Below are positions 29,270-40,759 of a DNA stretch of 64,000 nucleotides, piece after piece. Under the pieces are notes generated by a model that was not told where the DNA came from, made no database searches, and worked only from the letters and a program-made list of their open reading frames with translations. This stretch comes from an endosymbiont 'TC1' of Trimyema compressum. Lineage in GTDB: Bacteria > Bacillota > TC1. Location of the stretch: assembly GCF_001584725.1 (NCBI RefSeq), contig NZ_CP014606.1:620001-684000 (forward strand). The letters run 5' to 3'. The position numbers and the translations under genes are program-made. Position 1 is the first letter of the stretch. Every line of letters begins with the position of its first letter.

Positions 29270-30065
29270 TAGAAGTGAAAAAATAGTCTTCTTTGGAATT
29301 AGGAGAAAGAATGTTATTAGCAGAGTGGGGACGTATAGGGGGTTGTAGAAGCCCTCAATGTGTTCAAAGCAGGAAAGCTTAATTTGAGCAAAGGAAGAAA
29401 AAGACCTACGAAGAATTTCTTCTTTTTTCATATATTTAAAAAGGACTCAACGACAGCATTGTCCCAAGGATGAGAAAGCTTAGAAAAAGATTGAATGATA
29501 CCAAAAGAATCAAGGAGCTTTCTAAAGATAAAAGAAGTATATTAGGAACCTCTGTCAGAATGAAAAATAAGAGAAGTAGAAGGTTTTTGAGAATAAAAGG
29601 CTTTGATAAAAGTATCCTTAACAAGAGAAGTATCAATTTTAAGAGAGAGCTTCCAAGCAATAATTTTACGAGAAAATAAATCCATAATAACACAGAGATA
29701 AGCAAAAGAGGCATTTAAATTAATATAGGTAATGTCACTAGCCCAGACTTGATTGGGCTGAGGAACATTAAAATTTTGATTTAGGTAGTTAGGGCAATCA
29801 AAATTGGGAATAGACCTCGGATGAATAAACCGAAGTTTGATAGTAGGCATTTTAGGAAGATTCATGTCAGTCATCAGGCGGCTCGCTCTACCAATACTGA
29901 TGTTGATGCCATAGTCATAGGAAAGAAGAGCCTTAATCTTAGATGGGCCAATACGTCTCTTAGTAAGATGACAAATCTCCGAGAATAAGCTGACGGAGTT
30001 TTTAATTCTCAATAGTTCTAGGAGAAAGTTTTTCCGAAAAGTATTTGTAATAGGAGCTGCGGTTC
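29259..30065 (-). pseudogene. IS3 orfB (DDE transposase), frameshifted
   Basis: The longest open piece (30012-29542) has a HTH_21-like segment (KRRIGPSKIKALLSYDYGI) and the integrase core: VWASDITYINLNA with the first Asp, MDLFSRKIIAWKL, and FHSDRGS with the second. Frame changes then separate FSKLSHPWDNAVVESFFKY (with the catalytic Glu) and EILRRSFSSFAQIKLSCFE from the tail RPHSANNILSPNSKED, which stops at 29259. All catalytic residues are still readable, so inactivation is by frameshift alone. Confidence 0.78.
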
Positions 30066-30124
30066 ACTTTAAGGACATGACAAAGAAAAGAGATAGCGTG
30101 CTGAAAACGAAGGGTATGAACAGC

Positions 30125-30408
30125 CATTAATCTTTGTCTGAGTGAGGCGTGAATATGGCAATTGCTTTTTTTAAAATGATATTTTCCTCCTAGAGTCGAG
30201 CATTACGCTTTTGAAGATCCTTAATCTGCTTAGCGGTTAGAATAGTATCATCATCAATTCTAACCTGAGAATAAAGTTTAATCCACTTGTGTAAAGCAGA
30301 CATGGAGACACCATATTCTTTAGAAAGTTGGGATTGAGTTTTACCGTTTTGGTGTAAATTAACAATACTTTTTTTAAATTCTTCATCGTATTTCTTGTAA
30401 TTATTCAT
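30125..30408 (-). pseudogene. IS3 orfA (transposase DNA-binding subunit), nonsense
   Basis: Start ATG 30408 gives NNYKKYDEEFKKSIVNLHQ with a helix-turn-helix (SQLSKEYGVSMSALHKWIK). A TAG at 30192-30190 interrupts the C-terminal leucine-zipper region, after which the frame still reads EENIILKKAIAIFTPHS. In active IS3 elements this region carries the -1 slippage site that fuses orfA to orfB. Confidence 0.78.
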
Positions 30409-30489
30409 AATTTTATCCTTTCTTATGTGTCTACTTATTTAAAACATGTTTCACTTTTTCCTGTCTACTTTTTTAGTATATGTCCATGC

Positions 30490-31085
30490 ATTTGCAAGTA
30501 AGCGACAATGTCGCCTGAAAAACTACCGTTGTACGGGTGAGATTAAGACTTATAGAAAGAAATTCACCAAACCTTTGATATAATGATGATGTTCAAGCCA
30601 TCAAAATCAAAGAGAAGAGGTGAATTTCTATGAATCAAAAAAAATAAAAAAAATGTACGAGAAATAATAAGGGATTTATGCAAATGGAAAGGAATGGAAA
30701 TAATAGAAGGAAATGTAATGCCAGAGCATATCCATTTGCTAGTATCAAGCCCTCAAAAAACAAGTGTATCAAGTTTTATGGTATATCTGAAGGGAAAAAG
30801 GTGCCATGATGATATTTGATAGACACAGCAATTTGAAATATAAATTTGGTAACAGTCATTTTGGGCAACGGGTTATTATGTAAGAACCGTAGGATTAAAT
30901 GAGCAAACGATAGCAAAATATGTAAGAGAACAAAATACTTATGATCAAGTGATAGATAAGGTGAGTGTAAAATCAGTGCACAATGGCTTGAATAAAATGA
31001 AAGCCAGCACTTTTAGGTGCTGGCAAGTGACAAGCCCTTATAGGACTAGAGTATGCCACCCGTTTTACGAGTGGTCATGACTAAA
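30490..31085 (+). mobile_element. IS200-type element with deleted Y1 transposase
   Basis: The transposase starts at ATG 30630 after AGAGGTG but hits a stop after five codons and lacks about 40 N-terminal residues. The rest reads REIIRDLCKWKGMEIIEGN, then MPEHIHLLVSS with the His-x-His (HUH) motif, SSFMVYLKGKRC and, after frame changes, ATGYYVRTVGLNEQTIAKYV with the catalytic tyrosine region. Hairpins near both ends (about 30522-30538 and 31059-31077) resemble the subterminal hairpins these elements recognise. Exact ends are uncertain. No tnpB is present. Confidence 0.72.
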
Positions 31086-31150
31086 TGCTATATTGACAAC
31101 TACTATAAAGTATAGTAATGTTTTTATACAAATATTAAGGAGGTTATCAA

Positions 31151-31465
31151 ATGAATAATGTAAGCGATAATTTTAAGTTTTTTATGGAAGAATCAGGTGA
31201 TGCTGGAGAGGCATTTATGGAAGCAGTTATGAGAATATCCAATGCCAGTGCTTTAGATAAGAAAACTGGAAAGTTAGCCTATATTGCCGTTTTAGCTGCA
31301 ACGGGAATTTTAGGAGGTTTGCCTTTTCATGTGAAATCTGCCAAGCTTCTTGGAGCATCAAGAGCTGAAATTAAAAGTGCACTACTTGTGGGAATGCCTG
31401 TAACTGGATTGAAAGTAACTGAGGCCTTATTAATTGGCTTAAACAGTTATGATGAGGAAGAATGA
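31151..31465 (+). CDS. Carboxymuconolactone decarboxylase-family (AhpD-like) protein
   Basis: 104 residues, starting after AAGGAGG. The CMD/AhpD helical core is seen in KTGKLAYIAVLAATGILGG and GASRAEIKSALLVGMPVTG. The usual Cys-x-x-Cys redox pair is absent and there are no cysteines, so a thiol peroxidase role like AhpD is unlikely. Its neighbours are a lactoylglutathione-type (VOC) fragment and a dead PadR regulator, suggesting a former small detoxification operon. The gene itself looks complete. Confidence 0.85.
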   Translation: MNNVSDNFKFFMEESGDAGEAFMEAVMRISNASALDKKTGKLAYIAVLAATGILGGLPFHVKSAKLLGASRAEIKSALLVGMPVTGLKVTEALLIGLNSYDEEE

Positions 31466-31676
31466 AGAACCAGCTATTATCTTAAAAGATAAAAATAAAT
31501 TTCCCAATATTAAAGAAACAATATGGTTTGTTGTTGATGATGTTCTTGAGGAATATGAGTTGCTGAAAAAGAGAGGGGTTGATTTTATTTCAAGACCCTT
31601 TAAAATGAGCACTGGAATGGCAGCTGAATTTGAAGATGACTTTGGCAATCGCTTTGGCATTGCAGATTATACTTAA
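31449..31676 (+). pseudogene. VOC/glyoxalase-fold protein, C-terminal half only
   Basis: An ATG inside the CMD gene opens 75 residues that match only the second half of a VOC (glyoxalase/bleomycin-resistance) domain: ETIWFVVDDVLEEYELLKKR, MSTGMAAEFEDDFGNRFGI. The first half with its metal ligands is missing, so the fragment was probably joined to the CMD gene by deletion. Confidence 0.7.
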
Positions 31677-31705
31677 ATAAACATAGTTGAAAGGAGTTTT
31701 GAAAA

Positions 31706-32255
31706 ATGTCTACAGTAGATTTAATACTATTAGGGCTGGTATATGACTATCCCCAAAGTGCTTATGCTATACAAAAAGATATAGAGTACAGAAATCTTTC
31801 AAACTGGGTTAAAATTAGTGCCCCTTCAGTTTATAAAAAGGTAATTAGACTTGAGGGAAAAGGTTATCTTTCTAGAGTACTTTGACTAAAGAAGGGAATA
31901 TGGCTGAAAAGGCGGTCTATTCAATTACTGAAAAAGGCAAGGACTATTTTATGGATTTAATGAAAAAATTGGTTCAAACCCTATTCAGATTTTATTTGAT
32001 TTTAATGCTGTGGTTGTCAATTTAAACAAAATGGAAAAAGAGAATGCTTTTTTACTAATTAAAAAAATTGAATCTAATATTAATGTGAGTGTGGATTATC
32101 TCAAACTTATGGCGCTTCAAAGAGAACATATTCCTTTAGTGGGAAGAACTATTATTCAACAGCAAATCGGTGTTTTGGATTCTTTAAAAAATGGGTTGTT
32201 TCTTTTAAAGATAAAGAGGTGTACAAGAAGGACAAAGAAAATCAGTAGAGATTAA
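31706..32255 (+). pseudogene. PadR-family transcriptional regulator, frameshifted
   Basis: ATG 31706 after AAAGGAG begins STVDLILLGLVYDYPQSAYA, the PadR winged-helix start, and continues VYKKVIRLEGKGYLSR before a frame break near 31880. The tail (AEKAVYSITEKGKDYFMDLM, then from 32010 VVNLNKMEKENAFLLIKKI) is in other frames. PadR proteins repress detoxification genes; the CMD/VOC pair upstream would have been its natural target. Confidence 0.8.
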
Positions 32256-32287
32256 AGGTATAGCCAATCGGCTATACCTTTTTTTGT
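32254..32287 (+). terminator. Intrinsic terminator after the PadR remnant
   Basis: A 12-bp perfect stem (32254-32265 with 32270-32281, loop AATC) is followed by a T run. The converging pdxS remnant ends at 32288, immediately beyond it. Confidence 0.82.
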
Positions 32288-32742
32288 TTATCTTTGAGCC
32301 ATTAATATTTCAATTTCCTCTTCATTTATACCAATAATTGCTTCACCTAAATTTCTTGCGCTACATACAAATGGGGATTTAAAGTTTGTTTTGTCAATGT
32401 GAAAAGTATCATCTGCAGGTGATAGTACTTCACTTTCATCAATATAGTCTATTTTAAGAGACTCTAGTATTTGCGCTTCTATAAAATAAAATGACCAATT
32501 CGGACTTTGGCCATGACAGGAATAGAAACTGTTTTTTGGATTCCTTTTATCATTTTAGGATCACTCATTCTAAAAACCCCGCCAGCAACTCTAATGTCGG
32601 CAGGAATTCTTTCTAGTGCCATGACAGAGTAAGCGCCGGCCTGTTCAGCAATCTTACCTTGATCAGGTGTTGTTATTTTAACTGGTTGGCTAAATCTTCA
32701 GTTAGATAGATTTGTTTTTTTAATTGAATTACCTCTTTTCAT
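32288..32742 (-). pseudogene. pdxS: PdxS, pyridoxal phosphate synthase lyase subunit, truncated
   Basis: On the minus strand the DNA reads [11 protein letters not shown], then [54 protein letters not shown] (with the active-site lysine), and in another frame [17 protein letters not shown] and [13 protein letters not shown]. The segment between QLK and ITTPDQ lacks the usual GGVIMD with its catalytic aspartate. Everything after about residue 140 of ~290, including the second lysine site, is gone. PdxS with PdxT makes pyridoxal 5'-phosphate. No pdxT is visible. Confidence 0.88.
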
Positions 32743-32952
32743 TTTAAGTTTTTATCTATTAATAGCATAATTAATTAAAAATTGGATGCCTTTGTAGTCC
32801 TAGAATTTATTTATTGATTAGGAACCAGATTTGAAATAATCCCTTGAATCATAGGATATGAAAAAGGCTATTGTTGTGCTATAATTTAATAAATTGGATG
32901 TATTATTGATACCAGTTTTGCTAAAATTGATGATATCAGATTGGAGAGGATT

Positions 32953-34348
<1,396 letters not shown>

Positions 34349-34459
34349 AATAATTGGGGGAAATTAAGTTTAAAGGAATAAATAGTAGTTATTTTGCCTT
34401 AAATACTTTCCTAAAGGTGGAAATTTTGGTAGAATTAACAGTAAGTGTGAAAAGGAATT

Positions 34460-34486
34460 ACAGGTGAAAACCTGTCTTCTTTTTTA
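34460..34486 (+). terminator. Small terminator in the pdxR-pycB gap
   Basis: ACAGGT-GAAA-ACCTGT (34460-34475) is a 6-bp stem with a GNRA tetraloop, followed by CTTCTTTTTT. It may end the pdxR transcript. The 230-nt gap shows nothing else I can name; it may hold the pycB promoter. Confidence 0.6.
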
Positions 34487-34578
34487 GTGACTGAAATGAT
34501 TGAATAGATGTAATAAATTGGCAGCAAAACTTTTTCTTTAACTGCTTTCAATCAGATAAAAGAAAATGAAGGAGGATT

Positions 34579-36456
34579 ATGATGCATAATATAAAGATTA
34601 CTGATACAACCTTTAGAGATGCACATCAAAGCCTTTGGGCTACAAGGATGCATACTGAAGATATGTTGCCAATTGCAGAAGCTTTGGATAATGTTGGCTA
34701 TCATGCATTAGAAGTGTGGGGTGGAGCAACATTTGATGTGTGTCTACGGTTCTTAGGGGAAGATCCATGGGAGCGATTACGAACCCTTAAAAAGCATATT
34801 AAAAAGACACCATTACAAATGTTGCTAAGAGGTCAATCATTGGTTGGCTATCAGCACTATCCTGATGATGTTGTAGAAGCTTTTATTACAAGAGCTGTTC
34901 AAAACGGTATTGATATTATTCGTATTTTTGATGCTTTAAATGATATTAGAAATATGGAAGTGGCGATTAGAGTAGCAAAAAGAGAAGGTGCTCATATTCA
35001 AGGGTCTGTTGTTTATACAATTAGTCCAGTGCATACACTAGAGAGCTATTTAGAAAAGGCATTAGAATTAGAAGTATTAGGCGTTGATTCTCTATGCATT
35101 AAGGATATGGCTGGTCTTTTAACTCCTTATAAAGCATACGAAATGGTGAAGCTGTTTAAGGAGCATTTAAGAATGCCTGTTGAGCTTCATAATCATTATA
35201 TTGGTGGTTTAGCAGTTGCTACTTGTATGAAAGCAGCTGAGGCAGGTGTAGATGTTGTAGATACTGCAAGTGGACCTCTTGCTTTTGGTGCATCACAACC
35301 TCCTGTAGAAACCCTAGTAAGAGCATTTCAGGATACTCCTTATGAAACAGGATTAGATTTATCTCAGCTATTTGAAATTGACCAGTACCTAGAAGGATTA
35401 AGAGTAAAGCTAGGCCATGAAAGAGGGGTCACACGTATTAGTGATATGCGCGTATTCCAACATCAAGTACCTGGTGGCATGATTTCTAACTTAGTCAGTC
35501 AATTGAAAGAGCAAAAAGCTGGTAATAGATTAGATGAAGTATTAGATGAGATTCCTAAAGTAAGGGCAGAGTTTGGTTACCCACCATTAGTAACACCAAC
35601 TAGTCAAATTGTTGGCACACAAGCAGTTCTCAATGTCTTAACCGGGGAACGCTATAAATTAGTGCCTGGTGAAGTAAAGGCCTATATGAAAGGTTTATAT
35701 GGTCAACCAGCAGGTCAGGTTTCAGAAGAAATTCGTAAAAAAATTATTGGTGATGAAAAACCAATTGAATGCCGTCCAGCAAATTTATTAGAGCCTGGAA
35801 TGGAAAAAGCGAGAGAAGATATTTCTTATTTAACTGATGATATTGATGATATAATTTCATATGCGCTTTTCCCACAAGTTGCTAAAAAGTTTTTAGAAGC
35901 ACGTGAAAAAGGCATTGTTATCAGAGAATCAAATTTAGATGATGTTCGAAAAGCAAAGAAAGATCGTGCTGAGAATATTCAGAAAATGAATGTTAGTAAG
36001 GATGTGGATAGTATGAATGTAAATGAAATTAAAGCTTTAATCAGCGAAGTAAGCAACTCGGATATTGCTGAGTTAAATGTTAAAACAGATGGTGTTGAAT
36101 TAAGCATTAAAAGAGATAACTCAACTTATAGCATACCAAGGCAAACAAGCAAACAAAGTCGTATTATTGAAGAGATTGTTGAAACTATTTCAGAAGTCGA
36201 AAATGAAGTAGATGGCGTAGCTGTAAAGTCGCCGATGGTTGGTACATTCTATAAATCACCATCTCCTGATGCTCCTTCTTATGTTGAAGTTGGTACAAAG
36301 GTAGAAGTTGGACAAACTCTTTGTATTGTTGAAGCTATGAAATTAATGAATGAAATTCAAGCAGAGGTTGCTGGTACTGTAGCGAAAGTTCTTTTAGAGG
36401 ATGCTACACCTGTAGAGTATGGACAGGACTTATTTATTATTGTAGAGGATGAATAA
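34579..36456 (+). CDS. pycB: Pyruvate carboxylase subunit B / oxaloacetate decarboxylase alpha-type carboxyltransferase with biotin domain
   Basis: 625 residues. The carboxyltransferase domain (about 1-460) starts [18 protein letters not shown] and has [25 protein letters not shown] with the metal-binding region, ELHNHYIGG and [11 protein letters not shown] linker follows, then a biotinyl domain whose EAMKLMNEI carries the biotinylated lysine near residue 590. Followed at once by a biotin carboxylase gene, it most likely forms a two-subunit pyruvate carboxylase making oxaloacetate. Without the carboxylase it would be called an oxaloacetate decarboxylase alpha subunit; no membrane beta or gamma subunits are nearby. 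GGAGGA precedes the start. Confidence 0.9.
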   Translation: MMHNIKITDTTFRDAHQSLWATRMHTEDMLPIAEALDNVGYHALEVWGGATFDVCLRFLGEDPWERLRTLKKHIKKTPLQMLLRGQSLVGYQHYPDDVVEAFITRAVQNGIDIIRIFDALNDIRNMEVAIRVAKREGAHIQGSVVYTISPVHTLESYLEKALELEVLGVDSLCIKDMAGLLTPYKAYEMVKLFKEHLRMPVELHNHYIGGLAVATCMKAAEAGVDVVDTASGPLAFGASQPPVETLVRAFQDTPYETGLDLSQLFEIDQYLEGLRVKLGHERGVTRISDMRVFQHQVPGGMISNLVSQLKEQKAGNRLDEVLDEIPKVRAEFGYPPLVTPTSQIVGTQAVLNVLTGERYKLVPGEVKAYMKGLYGQPAGQVSEEIRKKIIGDEKPIECRPANLLEPGMEKAREDISYLTDDIDDIISYALFPQVAKKFLEAREKGIVIRESNLDDVRKAKKDRAENIQKMNVSKDVDSMNVNEIKALISEVSNSDIAELNVKTDGVELSIKRDNSTYSIPRQTSKQSRIIEEIVETISEVENEVDGVAVKSPMVGTFYKSPSPDAPSYVEVGTKVEVGQTLCIVEAMKLMNEIQAEVAGTVAKVLLEDATPVEYGQDLFIIVEDE

Positions 36457-36458
36457 GA

Positions 36459-37799
36459 ATGCTTAAAAAAATATTAATTGCAAATCGTGGTGAAATTGCA
36501 CTGCGTATAATAAGAACCTGTAAAGAAATGGGCATACAAACTGTGGCGGTTTATTCTGAAGGAGATATAACTAGTCAACATGTGATGCAAGCAGATGAGG
36601 CAATTTGTATTGGTCCAGCTCCTTCAGTAAAAAGTTATTTAAATGTTTCCAATATTATTGCAGCGGCTAAAATCACAGGAGCAGAAGCAATTCATCCTGG
36701 TTATGGCTTTTTAGCTGAAAATGCAGATTTTGCGAGAACTTGTGCCAATGAAGATATTATTTTTATTGGTCCATCTCCAGATGCTATTGAGAGGATGGGC
36801 GATAAGGCGAATGCTAGAGATGCTATGGTAGCTGCAGGTGTTCCTGTTGTGCCAGGGACTGATGGCATTGTAAATGATTGTAAAAAAGCATTAAAGGAAG
36901 CTGAAAGAATTGGCTATCCAATTATGATTAAAGCTTCAGCTGGTGGTGGTGGTAAAGGTATGAGAGTAGCAAATTCTAAAGAAGAATTTGAAAATGCTTT
37001 TACAATGGCTCAAAATGAAGCTAAGGCGGCTTTTGGCAATCCGGATATTTATCTAGAAAGATGTATTATTGAACCTCGTCATATTGAAATGCAAATTGTT
37101 GCTGATAACTATGGCGAAGTTGTTTATTTAGGCGAAAGAGATTGCTCTTTACAGAGAAGACATCAGAAAGTCTTAGAAGAAGCGCCATCAGTTGCTGTCA
37201 CTCAAAAAATGAGAGAAGCTATGGGGGATGTTGCTGTAAAAGCAGCTAAAGCAGTTAATTATCATAGTGTTGGTACTATTGAGTTTCTTTTGGATAAGTC
37301 AGGTGAATTCTATTTTATGGAAATGAATACTAGAATTCAAGTGGAACATCCTGTAACTGAAATGGTAACTCAAATTGATTTAATGAAAGAGCAAATAAGA
37401 ATTGCTGCTGGAGAAAAATTAGGTTATAAACAAAAAGACGTGTGTATTAAAGGCTATTCAATTGAATGTCGTATTAATGCAGAGGATTCAGATAATAATT
37501 TTTGTCCTTCTCCAGGTACCATAACAGCATATCATGTACCAGGTGGCTTTGGCGTGAGAATGGATAGCGCTGTTTATGAGGGCTATTCTATTCCCCCATT
37601 TTATGACTCAATGATTGGAAAACTAATTGTTTGGGGACAAACTCGTGAAGAGGCAATTGAACGTATGAAACGAGCATTAGGAGAGTTTGTAATAGAAGGG
37701 GTTAAAACAACAAAACCATTTCATTTAAAAGTATTGGATAATGCTTACTTTAGAAAAGGTGATGTTGATACAAGTTTTATGACAACTAGAATGAAATAG
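36459..37799 (+). CDS. pycA: Biotin carboxylase (pyruvate carboxylase subunit A / AccC type)
   Basis: 446 residues, 2 nt after pycB. ATP-grasp enzyme: N-terminal KILIANRGEIALRIIRTCKE, EAIHPGYGFLAENADFA, KASAGGGGKGMRVA (glycine loop), EHPVTEMVT and GYSIECRINAED. It carboxylates biotin using bicarbonate and ATP. By position it serves the PycB biotin domain; it could also serve acetyl-CoA carboxylase, since family sequence alone does not separate AccC from PycA. Confidence 0.92.
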   Translation: MLKKILIANRGEIALRIIRTCKEMGIQTVAVYSEGDITSQHVMQADEAICIGPAPSVKSYLNVSNIIAAAKITGAEAIHPGYGFLAENADFARTCANEDIIFIGPSPDAIERMGDKANARDAMVAAGVPVVPGTDGIVNDCKKALKEAERIGYPIMIKASAGGGGKGMRVANSKEEFENAFTMAQNEAKAAFGNPDIYLERCIIEPRHIEMQIVADNYGEVVYLGERDCSLQRRHQKVLEEAPSVAVTQKMREAMGDVAVKAAKAVNYHSVGTIEFLLDKSGEFYFMEMNTRIQVEHPVTEMVTQIDLMKEQIRIAAGEKLGYKQKDVCIKGYSIECRINAEDSDNNFCPSPGTITAYHVPGGFGVRMDSAVYEGYSIPPFYDSMIGKLIVWGQTREEAIERMKRALGEFVIEGVKTTKPFHLKVLDNAYFRKGDVDTSFMTTRMK

Positions 37800-37801
37800 T
37801 T

Positions 37802-37835
37802 AAAACCCTTCCTGCTTAATCAGGAAGGGTTTTTT
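37802..37835 (+). terminator. Terminator of the pycBA operon
   Basis: A perfect 13-bp stem (37802-37814 with 37821-37833, loop CTTAAT) begins just after the pycA stop; its 3' arm runs into TTTTTT at 37830-37835. Confidence 0.9.
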
Positions 37836-37851
37836 AAAAGAGGTGTTATTA

Positions 37852-38690
37852 ATGTATTGTGTTAGTAAAATGTTTTTAGAAACAATTTTAAAAGAAGATG
37901 TTCCTTATTTAGATTTAACTACAGAGCTTTTAGGTATTGGGAATGCTATGGGAGAAATATCATTTGCAGCTAGACATAATATGATTTTAGCTGGTTCAGA
38001 AGAAGTTACTCACATGGGTGAACTTTTAGACCTTGAAACCGTTTGTGCCAAACCTTCAGGAACAAAAATTGAAAAAGGTAGCAATTTCCTTACTTTGAAT
38101 GGGCAGGTATCCCAGATTCACAGTCTTTGGAAAGCAGCCTTAAATATTTTGGAATACGCTTCAGGAATTGCAACGTATAGTCGAGGATTACTAGATAAGG
38201 GACAACAATATAATAAAGATTTTTTTGTTGTTTCAACGAGAAAACACTTTCCTAATATAAAAGAGCTGGCTCTTAAAGGGGTTCTTTCAGGAGGGGTTTA
38301 TCCCCATCGATTAGGCTTATCAGAAACAATACTGGTCTTTGATCATCATAGAATATTTTTGGAAGGATCTTTGGAAGAGAAGCTTTATTCTGTAAGAAAG
38401 ATGGCTCCAGAAAAAAACTAATTATTGAGGCAGGTACTAAAGAAGAGGCTTTAGAATTTTCTAAAATGTCAATAGATGGTTTACAATTAGATAAAATACC
38501 TATTGAGGATTTAAAAGAACTAGTTCACTCAATTAAAGAACACAATAATGATTTATTGCTAATTGCCACAGGAGGTATAAATATTGAAAACATTGGCTTA
38601 TATGCTCAAACTGGTGTCCATGGTGTAGCTACGTCAGCTATGTATTTTGGTAAACCCAGTGATATTAAAGTGGATATTAAGCCCCTCTAA
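37852..38690 (+). pseudogene. modD: ModD-like nicotinate phosphoribosyltransferase-fold protein, frameshifted
   Basis: ATG 37852 follows AGAGGTG. It resembles ModD, a QPRTase-fold protein often beside molybdate genes: EDVPYLDLTTELLGIG, FAARHNMILAGSEE, VVSTRKHFPNIKELALKG, GGVYPHRLGLSETILVF. The frame breaks in the A run 38411-38417; one more A restores EKKLIIEAGTKEEA and joins the tail (LIATGGINIENIGLYAQTG, VHGVATSAMYFG) to the stop at 38690. Apart from that base the ~280-residue protein is complete. No molybdate transporter is adjacent. Confidence 0.84.
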
Positions 38691-38730
38691 TTAAAATATA
38701 TAGTTTGTACTCTATATTTGTTATTTTCCT

Positions 38731-38775
38731 ATAATATGATAAGATTAATTGTAATGATTAATCTTATCATATTAT
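38731..38775. repeat. Perfect 19-bp inverted repeat before corA
   Basis: ATAATATGATAAGATTAAT (38731-38749) and its exact reverse complement (38757-38775) flank the loop TGTAATG. There is no T run after it, so it is a weak terminator candidate; it could be an operator or an mRNA leader hairpin for the gene starting at 38795. Confidence 0.75.
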
Positions 38776-38794
38776 ATTGTGCTAGGGGTGTAAA

Positions 38795-39730
38795 ATGATA
38801 TTTTGTAAAATTAATAGTGGAGAATATATTCATCAGTTTCAGGAATTAACTGAAACTAATAGTTATTTAATTATAGTAAATAAGGAAGAATCTCAAAGCG
38901 TTTTAGAAAAGTTGAATATCCAAATTACAGCAGATAATTCTTTTAAAGACTCATCTGAAGATATTATTTTCGAAAGTAAAAAATATTAAGATGAAATTAG
39001 CTTTTTTTATATTAGATTTCATAAGGAGGATTTTGTTTTCGAGAAAATTAGTATCATTTATAGTAAATACTTTTTATTGTTAATTGTTGAAGATAAGGAA
39101 GAACTCCATAATAAGCTATTGTCATGTCTGGATTTTAATAATATTAAAAGCCAAAATGACAGCAATGTATTAAGCTATGTTTACTATAAAATATTCAGTC
39201 AAATTTTAAGCGATATGTTTGATTCACTTGTTCAATTTGAAGAGTTCCTAGTTAAAATTGAATTGTCTTTGATTGAGAATATTGAAAGTTACAGTTTTGA
39301 AAAAATTGTGACTTTAAAGAGTAAATCATTTCAAGTTAAAAAGTATTTAAGGCTTCTTTTATATGTAGGTGATCAACTTTTAGTTAATGAAAATGAGTTA
39401 ATTCCTCAAGATGATTTAAAATATGTTAGAAATATTGATTTGAATATTAATCGTCTATATGAGTCTTCTGAATCAATTCATGAAATGTGTGAGCATTTAA
39501 TGGGTTTGTATGATTCAACAATTTCTTCGAAAACCAATAATTTAATTAATAAATTAACGATATTCACTGTTTTTGCAACACCATTAACAGTTATATCGGG
39601 TATTTATGGTATGAATTTTATTGATATGCCGGAATTACAACATGAATACGGCTATTTTATAGTTTTAGGTATTATGCTTACTGTTTCACTGATTATCTTT
39701 TTTGTCTTAAAGAAGATTAAATTGCTATAA
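38795..39730 (+). pseudogene. corA: CorA-family Mg2+ transporter, single nonsense codon
   Basis: One frame runs from ATG 38795 to 39730 (about 311 residues) with a single TAA at 38987-38989 after ESKKY; it continues without a shift as DEISFFYIRFHKEDFVF. The C-terminus has the two membrane helices and the CorA filter motif YGMNF. This is a clean nonsense lesion, not a homopolymer indel. A restart at TTG 39077 would give 217 residues, including the pore helices but not most of the cytoplasmic funnel. Confidence 0.86.
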
Positions 39731-39782
39731 GAGTGTATCTTAGTCAGTTTCGTGTAAGGGATATTGTAAAGGAGATACATCT

Positions 39783-40684
39783 GTGTCATACAAAGAAATT
39801 CAATGTAAAAATGCTTTAAATAATGTTTCAGGACGTCTCCCTTATAAATGGGATTTAAATATTTTTTATAGAGGCTGTGTTCATCAATGTCAATATTGTT
39901 TTGCCCTATACTCTCATCAGTATTTAGAAGTTAATACAGGTGACTTTTTCAAGGATATTTTTGTTAAAACAAATATTGTTGATAAATTAGAGGAAAAGTT
40001 AAGTTCTCCGAGCTGGAAAAGAGAAGTTGTTAACATAGGCGGTGTTACAGATAGCTATCAAAAAGCAGAGGCTAATTATAAATTAATGCCTGATATTTTA
40101 AAGCTTTTTATTAAATATAAAACACCTATCATTATATCTTTAAAATCTGATTTAATATTAAGAGATTATGATTTAATCGATGAGCTTTCACAAATTACAT
40201 ATGTAAACATTGCAGCAACAATCACAACTACAGACGAAGGCGTTAGACAAAAGCTTGAACCAGGTGGTGTTTCTTCAGCTAGACGTTTTGAGATGTTAAG
40301 AACATTTAGAAAGACCAATGCCTCAATTGGTTTGCATATGATGCCTATTGTACCTTACTTAACAGATGTATATGAAAGTGTAGATAATTTATTTTTCCCT
40401 GCAAAAGATATTAATACCCATTACATATTACCAAGCGTTCTCTATTTAAGGGGACCAACACGAAAAAGTTTTTTAGTTTTATTGCAAAAGAATATCCTTT
40501 TTATTATACTATTTTTAAAGAACTTTATAAAAAGGGTGGCTTGGATAAAAACTATAAGGACCGCTTATATGTTATGATAAATTTTCTGTTAAAGAAATAC
40601 GGTCTCTCAACTTCCTTTAGTAAAGTTATTTCAGAAAAAATGAGTTTAAGTGAAGCGGAAAGTAAACAATTGTCATTGTTTTAA
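39783..40684 (+). pseudogene. Radical-SAM protein (SPL/Rv2578c-like), frameshifted
   Basis: The cluster motif is CVHQCQYC near residue 34. VNIGGVTDSYQKAEANYKLM, IIISLKSDLILRDYDLI and ATITTTDEGVRQKLEPG are typical of the group annotated as SPL-like radical-SAM proteins of unknown function. The frame breaks in the T run 40469-40474: a seventh T gives KSFFSFIAKEYPFYY and runs to the stop at 40682, ending MSLSEAESKQLSLF. Start GTG 39783 follows AAGGAG. Confidence 0.84.
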
Positions 40685-40759
40685 ATACAAGGGATTATGA
40701 AACTATACATTACTTATTGATTAAAACTAATAATAGATTCCTAGAAGTGGGGAAAGTAA

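Larger units (their letters stand above)
29222..30486 (-). mobile_element. IS3-family insertion sequence, 1.27 kb, inactive
   Basis: Both ends begin TGGA and share an imperfect terminal inverted repeat of about 38 nt: positions 29222-29258 on the plus strand and 30486-30449 on the minus strand align through GTAGA-AG and AAAAAGTGAAA. Inside, on the minus strand, are orfA and orfB remnants. The flanking trinucleotides differ (TAC left, TGC right), so no clear target duplication remains. It interrupts the WxL-type gene on the left and abuts an IS200-type element on the right. Confidence 0.8.

Noticed and set aside
29436-29714. Leu/Ile-rich minus-strand frame that looks like a membrane protein
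   Set aside because: It is an out-of-frame reading of the IS3 orfB region; the true frame gives the transposase catalytic core.
34579-37799. Sodium-pumping oxaloacetate decarboxylase
   Set aside because: No beta or gamma membrane subunits are nearby and a biotin carboxylase gene follows directly, which fits a two-subunit pyruvate carboxylase.
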